This document shows, one piece after another, positions 1-6,280 of a stretch of 6,695 bases of DNA (position 1 is its first letter; every line of letters begins with the position of its first letter). The position numbers and the translations under genes were made by a program. The DNA is taken from assembly GCA_023430945.1 (NCBI GenBank), contig JAEYYE010000304.1, positions 1 through 6,695 on the forward strand, in the 5' to 3' direction. Origin of the DNA: Bacteroidota bacterium (GTDB lineage: Bacteria > Bacteroidota > Bacteroidia > Flavobacteriales_F > PHOS-HE28). Under the pieces are notes generated by a model that was given only the letters and a program-made list of their open reading frames with translations, made no database searches and was not told where the DNA came from.

Positions 1-1
1 G

Positions 2-313
2 GATTATGCGCTGGGCGCGGCAGCGTTCGTGGCTCCCAGGCTTTTTGGCTTCTCACGTTATTCGGTACCAACGGCCGTAAGCCGGGGGATCGGGCTCTAC
101 GCACTTGGTAGTGCACTTTCCACCCGCAACGGTGGCGGCATACTTCACGCGATGCCGTGGAGGACCCATTTGAAAATGGACGCAGCCATGAACATCGCAG
201 CCTGGGCGGCGCCCTTCGTGCTGGGTTTCCGCACCAACAAACGCGCACGGCGCACAATTCTCGGCATGGCCGCGCTCCAGGGCCTCGTTTGGCTGCTGAG
301 CAAGCGTCGCTGA
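2..313 (+). CDS. SPW-repeat-like small membrane protein, 5' end missing
   Basis: The reading frame is open from the window edge (GAT at 2) to TGA at 311-313, giving the last 103 residues; the true start is upstream. Four hydrophobic segments are visible. The first (DYALGAAAFVAPRLFGF) and third (MDAAMNIAAWAAPFVLGF) resemble each other: each has an Asp-(Tyr/Ala)-Ala opening, a small-residue helix and an ending of the form AP-x-x-x-GF. This tandem pattern is what I know from SPW-repeat membrane proteins, where the motif is usually SPW-LFGF; here the Trp is replaced. A basic loop (RTNKRARR) precedes the last helix and the protein ends in SKRR. The function of such proteins is unknown to me, and a substrate or partner cannot be inferred. 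A GTG at 29 is an internal codon, not a convincing start. It ends 36 nt before the S4 gene. It holds only one GATC, far fewer than the rest of the window. The coding call is firmer than the family assignment. Confidence 0.62.
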   Translation, partial: DYALGAAAFVAPRLFGFSRYSVPTAVSRGIGLYALGSALSTRNGGGILHAMPWRTHLKMDAAMNIAAWAAPFVLGFRTNKRARRTILGMAALQGLVWLLSKRR

Positions 314-317
314 CAGC

Positions 318-329
318 CCGATCGATCGG
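318..329. repeat. 12-bp perfect GATC palindrome upstream of the S4 gene
   Basis: CCGATCGATCGG reads the same on both strands. It contains two overlapping GATC sites and ends 8 nt before the -7-like box at 338. There is no T-run after it, so it is not an intrinsic terminator for the upstream gene. It could be an operator or simply part of the window-wide GATC enrichment; a binding role is inference. Confidence 0.45.
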
Positions 330-337
330 CGCCGACC

Positions 338-344
338 TAACTTG
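338..344 (+). promoter_or_regulatory. Candidate -7 box of the S4-hydrolase operon
   Basis: TAACTTG is one T short of the Bacteroidota housekeeping -7 element TAnnTTTG. It ends 5 nt before the ATG at 350, so a transcript starting at the usual distance would have essentially no leader. No TTG occurs at the expected -33 distance, which makes this the weakest but one of the four candidates. It is supported mainly by its similarity in sequence and placement to the perfect box before kynA. Confidence 0.4.
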
Positions 345-349
345 CGCGC

Positions 350-580
350 ATGGCACCGATCATCTTCCACCTCAACGGCGAAATGGTGGAATTGAACCAA
401 CTATTGAAGATCACAGGGTTCTGCCAGAGCGGCGGTGCGGGAAAAATGCTCGTGGCGCAAGGTCTGGTGAAAGTGGATGGCCGGACCGAACTGCGAAAGA
501 CATGCAAGATCCGCGCTGGCCAGGTGGTGCGATTCGCCGATCAGGAGATCCACGTAGTGTCGCAAGGGAACGAGGAATGA
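350..580 (+). CDS. YbcJ-type S4 domain RNA-binding protein
   Basis: This 76-residue protein is almost entirely one S4 RNA-binding fold. Visible landmarks are VELNQLLKITGF (13-24), the Ser-Gly-Gly turn followed by Lys32, the turn GLVKVDGRTELRKTCKI (38-54) and the closing strand AGQVVRFADQEIHVV. This is close to the stand-alone S4 protein YbcJ of E. coli (about 70 residues), whose core reads GQVKVDG then RKRCKI. Such proteins bind structured RNA, probably in the cytoplasm near ribosome or tRNA metabolism; the exact target is not established. The start is the ATG at 350: it puts the family N-terminus in place, and no Shine-Dalgarno precedes it, a promoter-like TAACTTG lying there instead. Its TGA overlaps the next gene's ATG in an ATGA, implying translational coupling with the hydrolase. 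The partnership has no obvious biochemical meaning. Confidence 0.9.
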   Translation: MAPIIFHLNGEMVELNQLLKITGFCQSGGAGKMLVAQGLVKVDGRTELRKTCKIRAGQVVRFADQEIHVVSQGNEE

Positions 581-1338
581 AGCAACGACATCATCTTGTA
601 TTGATCCACGGATTCCCGCATGATCACCGCGTGTGGGAATTCCAGCTGAACGCATTTCCCGATCACATCCATGTGCTGGCGCCCGACCTGCGCGGTTTCG
701 GCAACGACAGGCAGAAGCTTCCCGAAGTGATGACCATGGAGGAATATGCATCCGGCATCCTTGGATCTCTCGATCGATCGGGGATCGAAAGGGTCACCCT
801 TTGCGGACTTTCCATGGGCGGATATGTTTCCATGGCGTTCCTGGATCGATATCCGGACCGGGTACGAAGCCTGATCCTTTGCAACACAAAAGCCAGCGCG
901 GATGAAGCAGAGGCAAGGCAGAACCGTTACAAAGTGGCCGAACAGGCCTTCGATCCAGGTGTGGCCGTGATCGCACGCGGCATGATCTCCAAGATGCTCA
1001 CCGATCGTACCCGGGCGGAAAGACCAGCGATCGCTGATGGGATCGAAAAGATGATGGCCGGGCAACGCCCGGAAGCCGTGGCCGCCGCATCAAGGGGAAT
1101 GGCACAGCGGCCCGATCGAAGGGAATGGTTGCGCGGCTTGAAGATCCCCGCAACGATCATCACGGGTAACGAGGATCGGTTGATGGACCTTGCCACGAGC
1201 AGGGAGATGCATGAAGCGATCGCCGGAAGTGAACTGGTGGTGATCGATGGTGCGGCCCACCTGACCAACGTTGACCGGCCCGCGGAATTCAACCAGGCGG
1301 TGATCGCTCATTTCGATCGGTTGGATCGATCGGCATAG
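577..1338 (+). CDS. Alpha/beta-fold hydrolase
   Basis: This 253-residue cytoplasmic protein has a complete alpha/beta-hydrolase active site. The oxyanion-hole motif HGFPHD is at 11-16, the strand-loop APDLRGFG at 35-42, the nucleophile elbow GLSMGG with Ser79, the acid in GNEDR (Asp200) and the catalytic His228 in GAAHLTNVDRP. The layout matches the broad group containing 3-oxoadipate enol-lactonases, esterases and cofactor-free haloperoxidases. The substrate cannot be read from sequence. The start is the ATG at 577, chosen because it places the first strand (HHLVLIHG) at the usual position and overlaps the S4 gene's stop in an ATGA; an AGGA lies just before it. The frame is open further upstream to 157, but that part lies over the two preceding genes and reads as Arg/His/Gly-rich nonsense. 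No promoter of its own is evident. It is probably co-transcribed with the S4 gene and possibly with the AsmA-like gene 43 nt downstream. Confidence 0.93.
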   Translation: MKQRHHLVLIHGFPHDHRVWEFQLNAFPDHIHVLAPDLRGFGNDRQKLPEVMTMEEYASGILGSLDRSGIERVTLCGLSMGGYVSMAFLDRYPDRVRSLILCNTKASADEAEARQNRYKVAEQAFDPGVAVIARGMISKMLTDRTRAERPAIADGIEKMMAGQRPEAVAAASRGMAQRPDRREWLRGLKIPATIITGNEDRLMDLATSREMHEAIAGSELVVIDGAAHLTNVDRPAEFNQAVIAHFDRLDRSA

Positions 1339-1381
1339 CATAAGATCGACCCACATAGATCCCGATCCAGACCGATCCAAG

Positions 1382-3109
1382 ATGAATACGAACCGCGCAA
1401 AAGGCCGGATCAGGCCTAGATGGTGGTGGTTCGTGATCCCGATCGTGATCGCGATCGCCTGGATCGGCGGGCGCCTGTTGGACCAGGCCGTGGAGCATCG
1501 CCTGCAGAAGCTCGGGAATTCGATCGTGGGCGAAGGCTACACGTTCAACATCGATCGGGTGCGCGCACGGCTCCTGGAAGGAAGCATCGATGTGATCGGC
1601 ATCTCCTTGAAATATGATACGCTGAAACTGGCCGATCTGCGTTCAGGCGATGCGCAGGAGATCCTCACTTTCACGGCCGAGATCCTGAAGGTGCGCAACG
1701 TTTCCTATTGGGAACTCTTCACCGAAGGGAATGTGAAATTCCACCTTATCGAGATCGATCGTCCATTGATCCAGTATTACTTCAAACCGGTAGAGGAAGA
1801 GGTCGCCGAGAACGTGGTGGAGGAAGGCCAGGTGACCGATCTTCCCTCGTTGATCCGCGTGGATTCGCTGATCATCCGATCGGCACATGGCTCCACGAAC
1901 GACATCTCCGGCACGCGTCCCGCGTTCAACATCGGCGGTCTCGACATCAACGCACATGATCTGGATCTTCGCTCATGGCGCAACGGCACACTTACCTATT
2001 ACATCGGCGCTGCGCTGGTGCACGCGTGGGATCTTTCCGCCGAACTGCCGCCGATCTACGACCTCAACATCGCCGATCTTGCGGTAGCGCATCCGCTGGG
2101 CACCACCATGGCGAAAGGGGTGCGCCTGGTGCCCCGCTACGGAAAGCACGAATATGGCGCGCATGTGGAACAGGAGACCGATCTGTTCGATATCGAAGTG
2201 GATACGTTGCTCTTCACCGGCATCGATGTGCGCCGCTTCATGAGCGAACAGGAACTGCACATGCGCAGGATGGAGATCAATTCAGCAAGGGCGAAGGTCT
2301 ACCGCGACAAAACGATCCGCGACGGTGAATTCATCTACAAACATCTTCCGGTGAGCGGGGTGCGCAAGATCGGGATCTCCCTCCGTGTGGATACGGTCCT
2401 GCTCGGGAACGGCCGCGTGGAGTATCATGAAAAGGACAAGCTGGGCCCTGAATTCGGGATGGTGTCATTCACCGATATCAATGGCATCATAACAGGAGTG
2501 AACAATTCCAGCGATGCCGATACAACGAGCCACCTTGTAGCCGAGGCAAGCGCCCGCGTGTACGATCGCACACCGGTGAAGATGCTTTACAAGGCTTCCA
2601 TGGCCTCTACGCGTGATGCGTTCACGATCGATGCAACGGTGGGTTCCCTTCCCTTCTCGGTGTTCAACCGCATGACTGATGATCTGCTGAACGTGAAGGC
2701 CACCGCCGGAAAGATCCATTCACTTCACCTGGTGATGAACGGCAATGAGACGAAGGCCACCGGAACGCTGGACCTTGTTTACGAGGAACTGAAGATCGAC
2801 CTGGTGCCCGCTGCCGAGAAATGGCACGAAGGAAAATTGAAGAACTTCTTCGGGAACGCTTTGGTGCGTAGCAGCAACCTGCCCGGCGATAAACGCTACA
2901 GGCAGGGTGTCTTCGATGTGGAGCGCCGGAAGAACCGCGCGATCTTCAATTTCATCTGGCAGGCGGTGAAGGCCGGATCGGTGAACACGATGGCTCCGGG
3001 GTTGGTGCGAAAACCGATCAGCGAAGCGGTGAGCAAGGCACCGGAAAGGTCTGGACCTGAGAACGATAAGAAGAAAAAAGAGAAGAAAAGGAAAAAGCGA
3101 TCGGAATAA
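1382..3109 (+). CDS. AsmA/DUF748-like membrane-anchored periplasmic protein
   Basis: This 575-residue protein has a basic N-terminus with a Trp triplet (14-16) and one transmembrane helix (about 14-30), so it is anchored in the inner membrane with the bulk outside. The rest is beta-rich, with repeated alternating-hydrophobic strands such as IDVIGISLKYDTL and VDSLIIRSAHG and no catalytic motif. That architecture, and a late FNFIWQAVKAG segment (about 522-532) that I associate with Bacteroidota members, point to AsmA/DUF748-like proteins. These are thought to form hydrophobic grooves bridging the envelope for lipid transport or to support outer-membrane assembly. The assignment is from fold pattern, not a diagnostic motif. 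The C-terminus (563-575) is almost all Lys and Arg, which is odd for this group. The ATG at 1382 has no Shine-Dalgarno. The 43-nt gap after the hydrolase (1339-1381) contains four GATC sites and no recognisable promoter, which favours operon transcription. Confidence 0.72.
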   Translation: MNTNRAKGRIRPRWWWFVIPIVIAIAWIGGRLLDQAVEHRLQKLGNSIVGEGYTFNIDRVRARLLEGSIDVIGISLKYDTLKLADLRSGDAQEILTFTAEILKVRNVSYWELFTEGNVKFHLIEIDRPLIQYYFKPVEEEVAENVVEEGQVTDLPSLIRVDSLIIRSAHGSTNDISGTRPAFNIGGLDINAHDLDLRSWRNGTLTYYIGAALVHAWDLSAELPPIYDLNIADLAVAHPLGTTMAKGVRLVPRYGKHEYGAHVEQETDLFDIEVDTLLFTGIDVRRFMSEQELHMRRMEINSARAKVYRDKTIRDGEFIYKHLPVSGVRKIGISLRVDTVLLGNGRVEYHEKDKLGPEFGMVSFTDINGIITGVNNSSDADTTSHLVAEASARVYDRTPVKMLYKASMASTRDAFTIDATVGSLPFSVFNRMTDDLLNVKATAGKIHSLHLVMNGNETKATGTLDLVYEELKIDLVPAAEKWHEGKLKNFFGNALVRSSNLPGDKRYRQGVFDVERRKNRAIFNFIWQAVKAGSVNTMAPGLVRKPISEAVSKAPERSGPENDKKKKEKKRKKRSE

Positions 3110-3122
3110 GGGCCAACTTACG

Positions 3123-3145
3123 GCACGAAACGTGCGTCTAGCACG
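3123..3145 (+). other. Alternating inverted repeats in the leader of the Spy-like gene
   Basis: The order is GCACG (3123-3127), AAA, CGTGC (3131-3135), GTCTA, GCACG (3141-3145). The central CGTGC can pair with either flank, so two mutually exclusive 5-bp hairpins are possible. The element lies 18 nt before the ATG at 3164 and has no T-run, so it is not a standard terminator of the AsmA-like gene. It could be an mRNA processing or stability element, a protein site, or chance. Confidence 0.35.
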
Positions 3146-3163
3146 CGTAACCTAAAACCGACC

Positions 3164-3616
3164 ATGAAGAATAGAATCGTAGCCATCGCCATTCTCGCGA
3201 TCGCAGCAGTTGGCACCGCCAGCGCACAGGAAGGCAGCGCTCCCGCAGAAAAAGCACCTGCCACCAAGCCCACCCAGGACCCGGCCGTGAAGCAGCAGCG
3301 CGAAGAAGCCCAGGCTGCCCGCCGCATGGAAGCTTCACAAAAGCTCGCACAGGATCTTGGCCTCAATGAAGAGCAGACCGCCAAGTTGAAGGAGATCGAT
3401 GCGGAATACGCCAGCGACATGGATGCACTGCGCACTTCCACCGATCGTGAGAAGACACAGGAAGGTGCCCGCCTGGCACGCGAAAAGCGCGAGATGAAAT
3501 TGAAGGAAGTGCTCACACCCGAGCAGTTCCAGAAGATGGAGTCGATGCGCGCCGAGAACCGCAACAGCAGCATCAAGAAGGCGGAGGAAATGAAGGAGAA
3601 GAAAGCTGCCGAGTAG
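3164..3616 (+). CDS. Secreted Spy/CpxP-like (LTxxQ) helical protein
   Basis: The 150-residue product starts with a clear Sec signal peptide: KNR, a hydrophobic Ile/Ala stretch, then a TASA site with likely cleavage after Ala21 and Gln22 as the mature N-terminus. After a Pro/Ala/Lys-rich linker to about residue 45 the mature part is highly charged and helical, with few aromatic residues and no Cys. Two LTxxQ-like turns are present: LNEEQ (67-71), preceded by LG, and LTPEQ (117-121), separated by a long charged helix. This is the pattern of Spy/CpxP-type periplasmic proteins, which act as ATP-independent chaperones or envelope-stress sensors; the Bacteroidota versions are mostly uncharacterised. 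The ATG at 3164 is preceded by an A-rich stretch (CTAAAACC) and no Shine-Dalgarno. It follows the AsmA-like gene by 54 nt and is closed by a strong terminator, so it is either the last gene of that operon or a separate unit with an unrecognised promoter. Both neighbours being envelope proteins fits a shared envelope role. Confidence 0.82.
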   Translation: MKNRIVAIAILAIAAVGTASAQEGSAPAEKAPATKPTQDPAVKQQREEAQAARRMEASQKLAQDLGLNEEQTAKLKEIDAEYASDMDALRTSTDREKTQEGARLAREKREMKLKEVLTPEQFQKMESMRAENRNSSIKKAEEMKEKKAAE

Positions 3617-3640
3617 ATCCCCGCTACAACATTCAAGATC

Positions 3641-3670
3641 GAACGCATCCTACGGGATGCGTTCTTTTTT
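3641..3670 (+). terminator. Intrinsic terminator with UNCG tetraloop
   Basis: A perfect 10-bp stem (GAACGCATCC with GGATGCGTTC) closes on a TACG loop and is followed at once by six T. In RNA the loop is C(UACG)G, a member of the exceptionally stable UNCG family. It begins 24 nt after the stop of the Spy-like gene. On the opposite strand no T-run follows, so it should act only on plus-strand transcription. It insulates kynA from the upstream genes. Confidence 0.93.
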
Positions 3671-3719
3671 CTGGATCAGCCTTCAGCGGTGAGCGGCACC
3701 ACCCTGGCAGGGCATCTTC

Positions 3720-3733
3720 CGATCGGCCGATCG
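3720..3733. repeat. 14-bp perfect GATC palindrome upstream of kynA
   Basis: CGATCGGCCGATCG is self-complementary over 14 bp and contains two GATC sites. It ends 8 nt before the kynA -7 box, the same distance as the palindrome at 318-329 from the box of the S4 gene. It lies in the -10 to -33 spacer, where a bound repressor or methylation could affect transcription. That role is inference. Confidence 0.5.
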
Positions 3734-3741
3734 CGCAGGAC

Positions 3742-3749
3742 TAACTTTG
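3742..3749 (+). promoter_or_regulatory. kynA: Bacteroidota -7 promoter box of kynA
   Basis: TAACTTTG is an exact match to the Bacteroidota sigma-A -7 consensus TAnnTTTG. It lies downstream of the terminator and ends 7 nt before the ATG at 3757. The -33 region is weak: the nearest candidate is TTC at 3717-3719 with a 22-nt spacer. The spacing predicts transcription starting at or within a few bases of the start codon. Confidence 0.75.
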
Positions 3750-3756
3750 GGGCGTG

Positions 3757-4794
3757 ATGGACGAAAAAAAGGGAGTGACCGGCACCGGAGCGGTGTACTA
3801 TCCGGACTATCTGCAACTGGACAAGATCCTTGGTGCACAAGCGCCCGAAAGCGAACGGCTCGGTGTGCATGCACACGATGAGATGTTGTTCATCGTGATC
3901 CACCAGGCCTATGAACTTTGGTTCAAACAGATCCTTCACGAGGTCTCCAGTGTGATCGCGATCTTCGAGGATCAACATGTGGATGACAATGCCGGCGAAT
4001 TGAACGTGGCCGTGCACCGCATGGAACGCGTTCACCGTATCCTGCAGGTGTTGATCCACCAGATCGACATCCTTGAGACGATGACGCCGCTGGATTTCCT
4101 TGATTTCCGCGATCTTTTGCGGCCGGCCAGCGGATTCCAGAGCCTGCAGTTCAAGATGCTTGAGGCGCGCCTCGGACTGAAGATGGAGAGCCGCTTCGGC
4201 AAGCATTATTACACCAGCCAATTGCGGCCTGAGCACAAGCAGCAGATCGAGGAGATCGAAACGCAACGCACGCTCTTCGAACTTGTTGATTCCTGGCTGG
4301 AGCGCATGCCCTTCCTCGATCAGCGTTTCTGGCCCGAAGGCGAATTGGAGTTCTTCGACAGGTTGAAGGAGATCTACAGGAATTCGCTCGTGGCGGGCGA
4401 AGAGGCGAACATCCAGCTCTGGGAGAAGCTTTTCCAGACGGGAAGTTCCGATCGGCGGTTGAGCCCGAAGGCCGCGCGCCACGCGGTGTTCATCATGCTC
4501 TATCGCGACGAACCGATCCTGCAGCAGGCGTTCCGTTTCCTTGGATCGTTGCTGGATCTGGATGAAAGCATGGCCACCTGGCGTTACCGCCACATGAACA
4601 TGGTGAACCGCATGATCGGACTTCGTGTGGGCACTGGTGGAAGCACGGGAAAATCTTACCTGCGCGGTGCGCTGGACAGTCATTACATCTTCCAGGAGAT
4701 CGCTGATCTGAGCAGTTTCCTCATCGATCGGCGAAGGCTGCCCGCGCTGCCGGAGAAGCTCAAGAACGCGCTGCGGTTCTCGCCGGGATCATAA
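3757..4794 (+). CDS. kynA: Tryptophan 2,3-dioxygenase
   Basis: This cytosolic haem enzyme oxidises L-tryptophan to N-formylkynurenine, the first step of the kynurenine route (Trp catabolism or NAD synthesis). The 345-residue protein has the family motifs in order: YYPDYLQLDKIL near the N-terminus, HDEMLFIVIHQAYELW (40-55, with the distal His49), LDFLDFRDLL (112-121, with Arg118 as the likely substrate-carboxylate ligand) followed by PASGFQSLQFK, RRLS (233-236), then WRYRH with the proximal haem ligand His279, and GTGGSTG (292-298) with Thr293 near the substrate. It is longer than the roughly 300-residue proteobacterial enzymes and, from memory, reads closer to the animal TDO sequence. An in-frame GTG sits directly before the ATG (3754); I chose the ATG because of the promoter position and codon preference, and the choice changes only one residue. 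No Shine-Dalgarno is present. No other kynurenine-pathway gene lies in the window. Its last 6 bp overlap the end of the convergent RNase gene. Confidence 0.96.
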   Translation: MDEKKGVTGTGAVYYPDYLQLDKILGAQAPESERLGVHAHDEMLFIVIHQAYELWFKQILHEVSSVIAIFEDQHVDDNAGELNVAVHRMERVHRILQVLIHQIDILETMTPLDFLDFRDLLRPASGFQSLQFKMLEARLGLKMESRFGKHYYTSQLRPEHKQQIEEIETQRTLFELVDSWLERMPFLDQRFWPEGELEFFDRLKEIYRNSLVAGEEANIQLWEKLFQTGSSDRRLSPKAARHAVFIMLYRDEPILQQAFRFLGSLLDLDESMATWRYRHMNMVNRMIGLRVGTGGSTGKSYLRGALDSHYIFQEIADLSSFLIDRRRLPALPEKLKNALRFSPGS

Positions 4795-6222
4795 TTCCAC
4801 CGCCTCGCCCTTCCTTGCGATCAACACCTCCTTGAAACCGTGCACGCGGCACATTTCCTGGAATGAGGTGGCGGCACTGTTGATCCCATGCACAAGGATC
4901 AATTTCTCCACCTTGCCGGTCTCCTGGCAATTCAGGTAGCGGATCAATTCCGTGCGATCGGCGTGGGCACTGTAGTGATCCATCTTCAAGATCTCGGCCT
5001 TCACCGGAACGGTATCGCCGAACAGATCAACTTCCGTGGCGCCCGCCAATAATTTACCGCCCAACGTTCCCGGCGGACAAAAACCGATGATCAACACTGC
5101 GTTCGCTTCATTCGCAAGTGAATGGTATAGATGATGCCGCACGCGGCCGGCCTCCATCATTCCGCTCGCGGAGATGATGATGCAGGGATCGTTGTTCTCG
5201 TTCAGCTGCTTGCTCCGATCGGCCGCGCGGATGAACTCCACACCGGGAAAGGAGAACAGATCGGGATCGTGGTGGAGTTCCTCACGCACCGTTTCGCGGA
5301 AAAGCTTGGAATACTGTCTTACGATCTCGGTTGCACCGATCGCCAGCGGACTATCCACGTACACCGGCAACCGCGGAAGATTCCCCGCATTGCTCAGGGC
5401 GTTCAGCGTGTAAAGCATCTCCTGCGTCTTTCCGATGCTGAACGCTGGAATGATCAATCTTCCGCGGCGCTCTACGCACACGTTCTTCACGTGCTCCAAC
5501 AATTCGAGCTCTGCCTCGGTCACCGTGCCATGATCGCGATCGCCATACGTGCATTCGCACAGGATCACATCGGCCTGCGGAAAGCGCACAGGTTCGGGTA
5601 ACAATCGTGTGCTGTAGCGGCCCACATCGCCTGTGTACGCCAGTTTCAGCACCTTCTCTCCATCGTCGATCTTCAGGTTTATGGCGGTGCTCCCAAGTAT
5701 GTGGCCTGTGTCGGTAAGAGTGAGTTCGATCCCTGGCAGGATCTCCAGCGTCTCCTCATGCTCCATGGCGTAGAAAAGTTCCATGGTGGGCTTTATATCG
5801 TCCACGCCGTAGAGCGGGCCATCCCCAGCCATCGGCCTTCCCTTCTTCACGGCGCGCCGCCGGTCGCTCTCGTGATCGCTCTCCTGGATGCGTGCGCTAT
5901 CCTCCAGCATGATCGCGCATAGGTCACGCGTGGCCGGGGTGCTCCAGATCTTACCGCGAAAACCTTCGGCCACGAGCCGTGGCAACAAGCCGCTGTGATC
6001 GATGTGCGCGTGGGTGAGCAGCACCGCATCGATCGTGCGCGGATCGAAACCGAAGTGCCGGTTGGGATCCCTTCCTTTGCCAGCGATCATCCCTTCACCC
6101 TGGAACATGCCGCAATCGAGCAGCAATCGTTTCACTTCGCCATTGCGATCGGTGATCTCCAACAGATGTTTGCTTCCCGTTACGGTGCCGGCGGCGCCGT
6201 GGCTGATCAGTGTAATGGCCAT
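4789..6222 (-). CDS. Beta-CASP metallo-beta-lactamase RNase (CPSF-73-like)
   Basis: This is a 477-residue zinc-dependent nuclease-type protein. The metallo-beta-lactamase part has HAHIDH (71-76), His174 in DTGHILGS and Asp199 in YTGDVGR. The beta-CASP part has motif A Glu223 in CECTYGD, PAFSIGKTQEML, a SASGMMEAGR turn, motif B His420 in HYSAHAD and motif C His445 in LVHG. The C-terminal portion is the RNA-specificity (RMMBL) domain. All residues that bind the two zincs in CPSF-73 and TTHA0252 are present, so I expect active RNA endo- or exonuclease activity in the cytoplasm. It is distinct from RNase J, which has its own C-terminal domain. A TTG at 6231 could add three residues, but the ATG at 6222 fits the promoter box and the normal N-terminus (MAITLISHGAAGTVTGS). 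It converges on kynA with a 6-bp overlap and diverges from the TonB receptor gene. Confidence 0.94.
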   Translation of the reverse strand: MAITLISHGAAGTVTGSKHLLEITDRNGEVKRLLLDCGMFQGEGMIAGKGRDPNRHFGFDPRTIDAVLLTHAHIDHSGLLPRLVAEGFRGKIWSTPATRDLCAIMLEDSARIQESDHESDRRRAVKKGRPMAGDGPLYGVDDIKPTMELFYAMEHEETLEILPGIELTLTDTGHILGSTAINLKIDDGEKVLKLAYTGDVGRYSTRLLPEPVRFPQADVILCECTYGDRDHGTVTEAELELLEHVKNVCVERRGRLIIPAFSIGKTQEMLYTLNALSNAGNLPRLPVYVDSPLAIGATEIVRQYSKLFRETVREELHHDPDLFSFPGVEFIRAADRSKQLNENNDPCIIISASGMMEAGRVRHHLYHSLANEANAVLIIGFCPPGTLGGKLLAGATEVDLFGDTVPVKAEILKMDHYSAHADRTELIRYLNCQETGKVEKLILVHGINSAATSFQEMCRVHGFKEVLIARKGEAVEL

Positions 6223-6228
6223 GTGGTA

Positions 6229-6236
6229 CAAAGGTC
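6229..6236 (-). promoter_or_regulatory. Candidate -7 box of the beta-CASP RNase gene
   Basis: On the minus strand this reads GACCTTTG, seven of eight positions of the TAnnTTTG form (first T replaced by G). It ends 6 nt before the ATG at 6222. It overlaps the alternative TTG start codon, which argues against that start. A CTG at about the -33 distance is the only upstream support. Confidence 0.5.
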
Positions 6237-6280
6237 GAACGATCCGCGTGGGTTCAGATCCGGACCGATGACGATCGCCC

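Noticed and set aside
157..576. Upstream open extension of the hydrolase reading frame (about 140 residues)
   Set aside because: It lies over the SPW-like and S4 genes in another frame, is Arg/His/Gly-rich, and the hydrolase fold begins properly at the ATG at 577 with an ATGA overlap.
541..1065. 174-codon open frame on the minus strand opposite the hydrolase
   Set aside because: No domain is recognisable, and it overlaps the catalytic core of a clear alpha/beta hydrolase.
1435..1469. Dense GATC run (five sites in about 35 bp) looking like a tandem repeat
   Set aside because: It encodes the Ile/Val/Ala transmembrane helix of the AsmA-like protein using ATC for every Ile. It adds to the GATC count but is explained by coding there.
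3074..3080. A-AAA-AAG-like slippery heptamer near the end of the AsmA-like gene
   Set aside because: The codon phase is AAA-AAA-G rather than the A-AAA-AAG phase needed for -1 slippage, and no downstream stem or extended coding frame is seen. Plain Lys codons explain it.
3118..3648. 176-codon open frame on the minus strand opposite the Spy-like gene
   Set aside because: The product is Ser/Arg/Phe-rich low-complexity sequence mirroring the Lys/Glu/Ala codons of the real gene, which has a signal peptide and a terminator on the plus strand.
3702..3712. CCCT-GGC-AGGG short inverted repeat between the terminator and the kynA promoter
   Set aside because: A 4-bp stem with a 3-nt loop is expected by chance in GC-rich DNA and has no T-run.
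3676..4683. 335-codon open frame on the minus strand opposite kynA
   Set aside because: kynA has unmistakable family motifs along its whole length. The antisense product is His/Leu/Gln-rich with no recognisable domain, as expected for a shadow of a gene with G/C-biased third positions.
5131..5601. 156-codon open frame on the plus strand within the RNase gene
   Set aside because: It is a shadow of the beta-CASP coding sequence, with no motif or promoter box before it.
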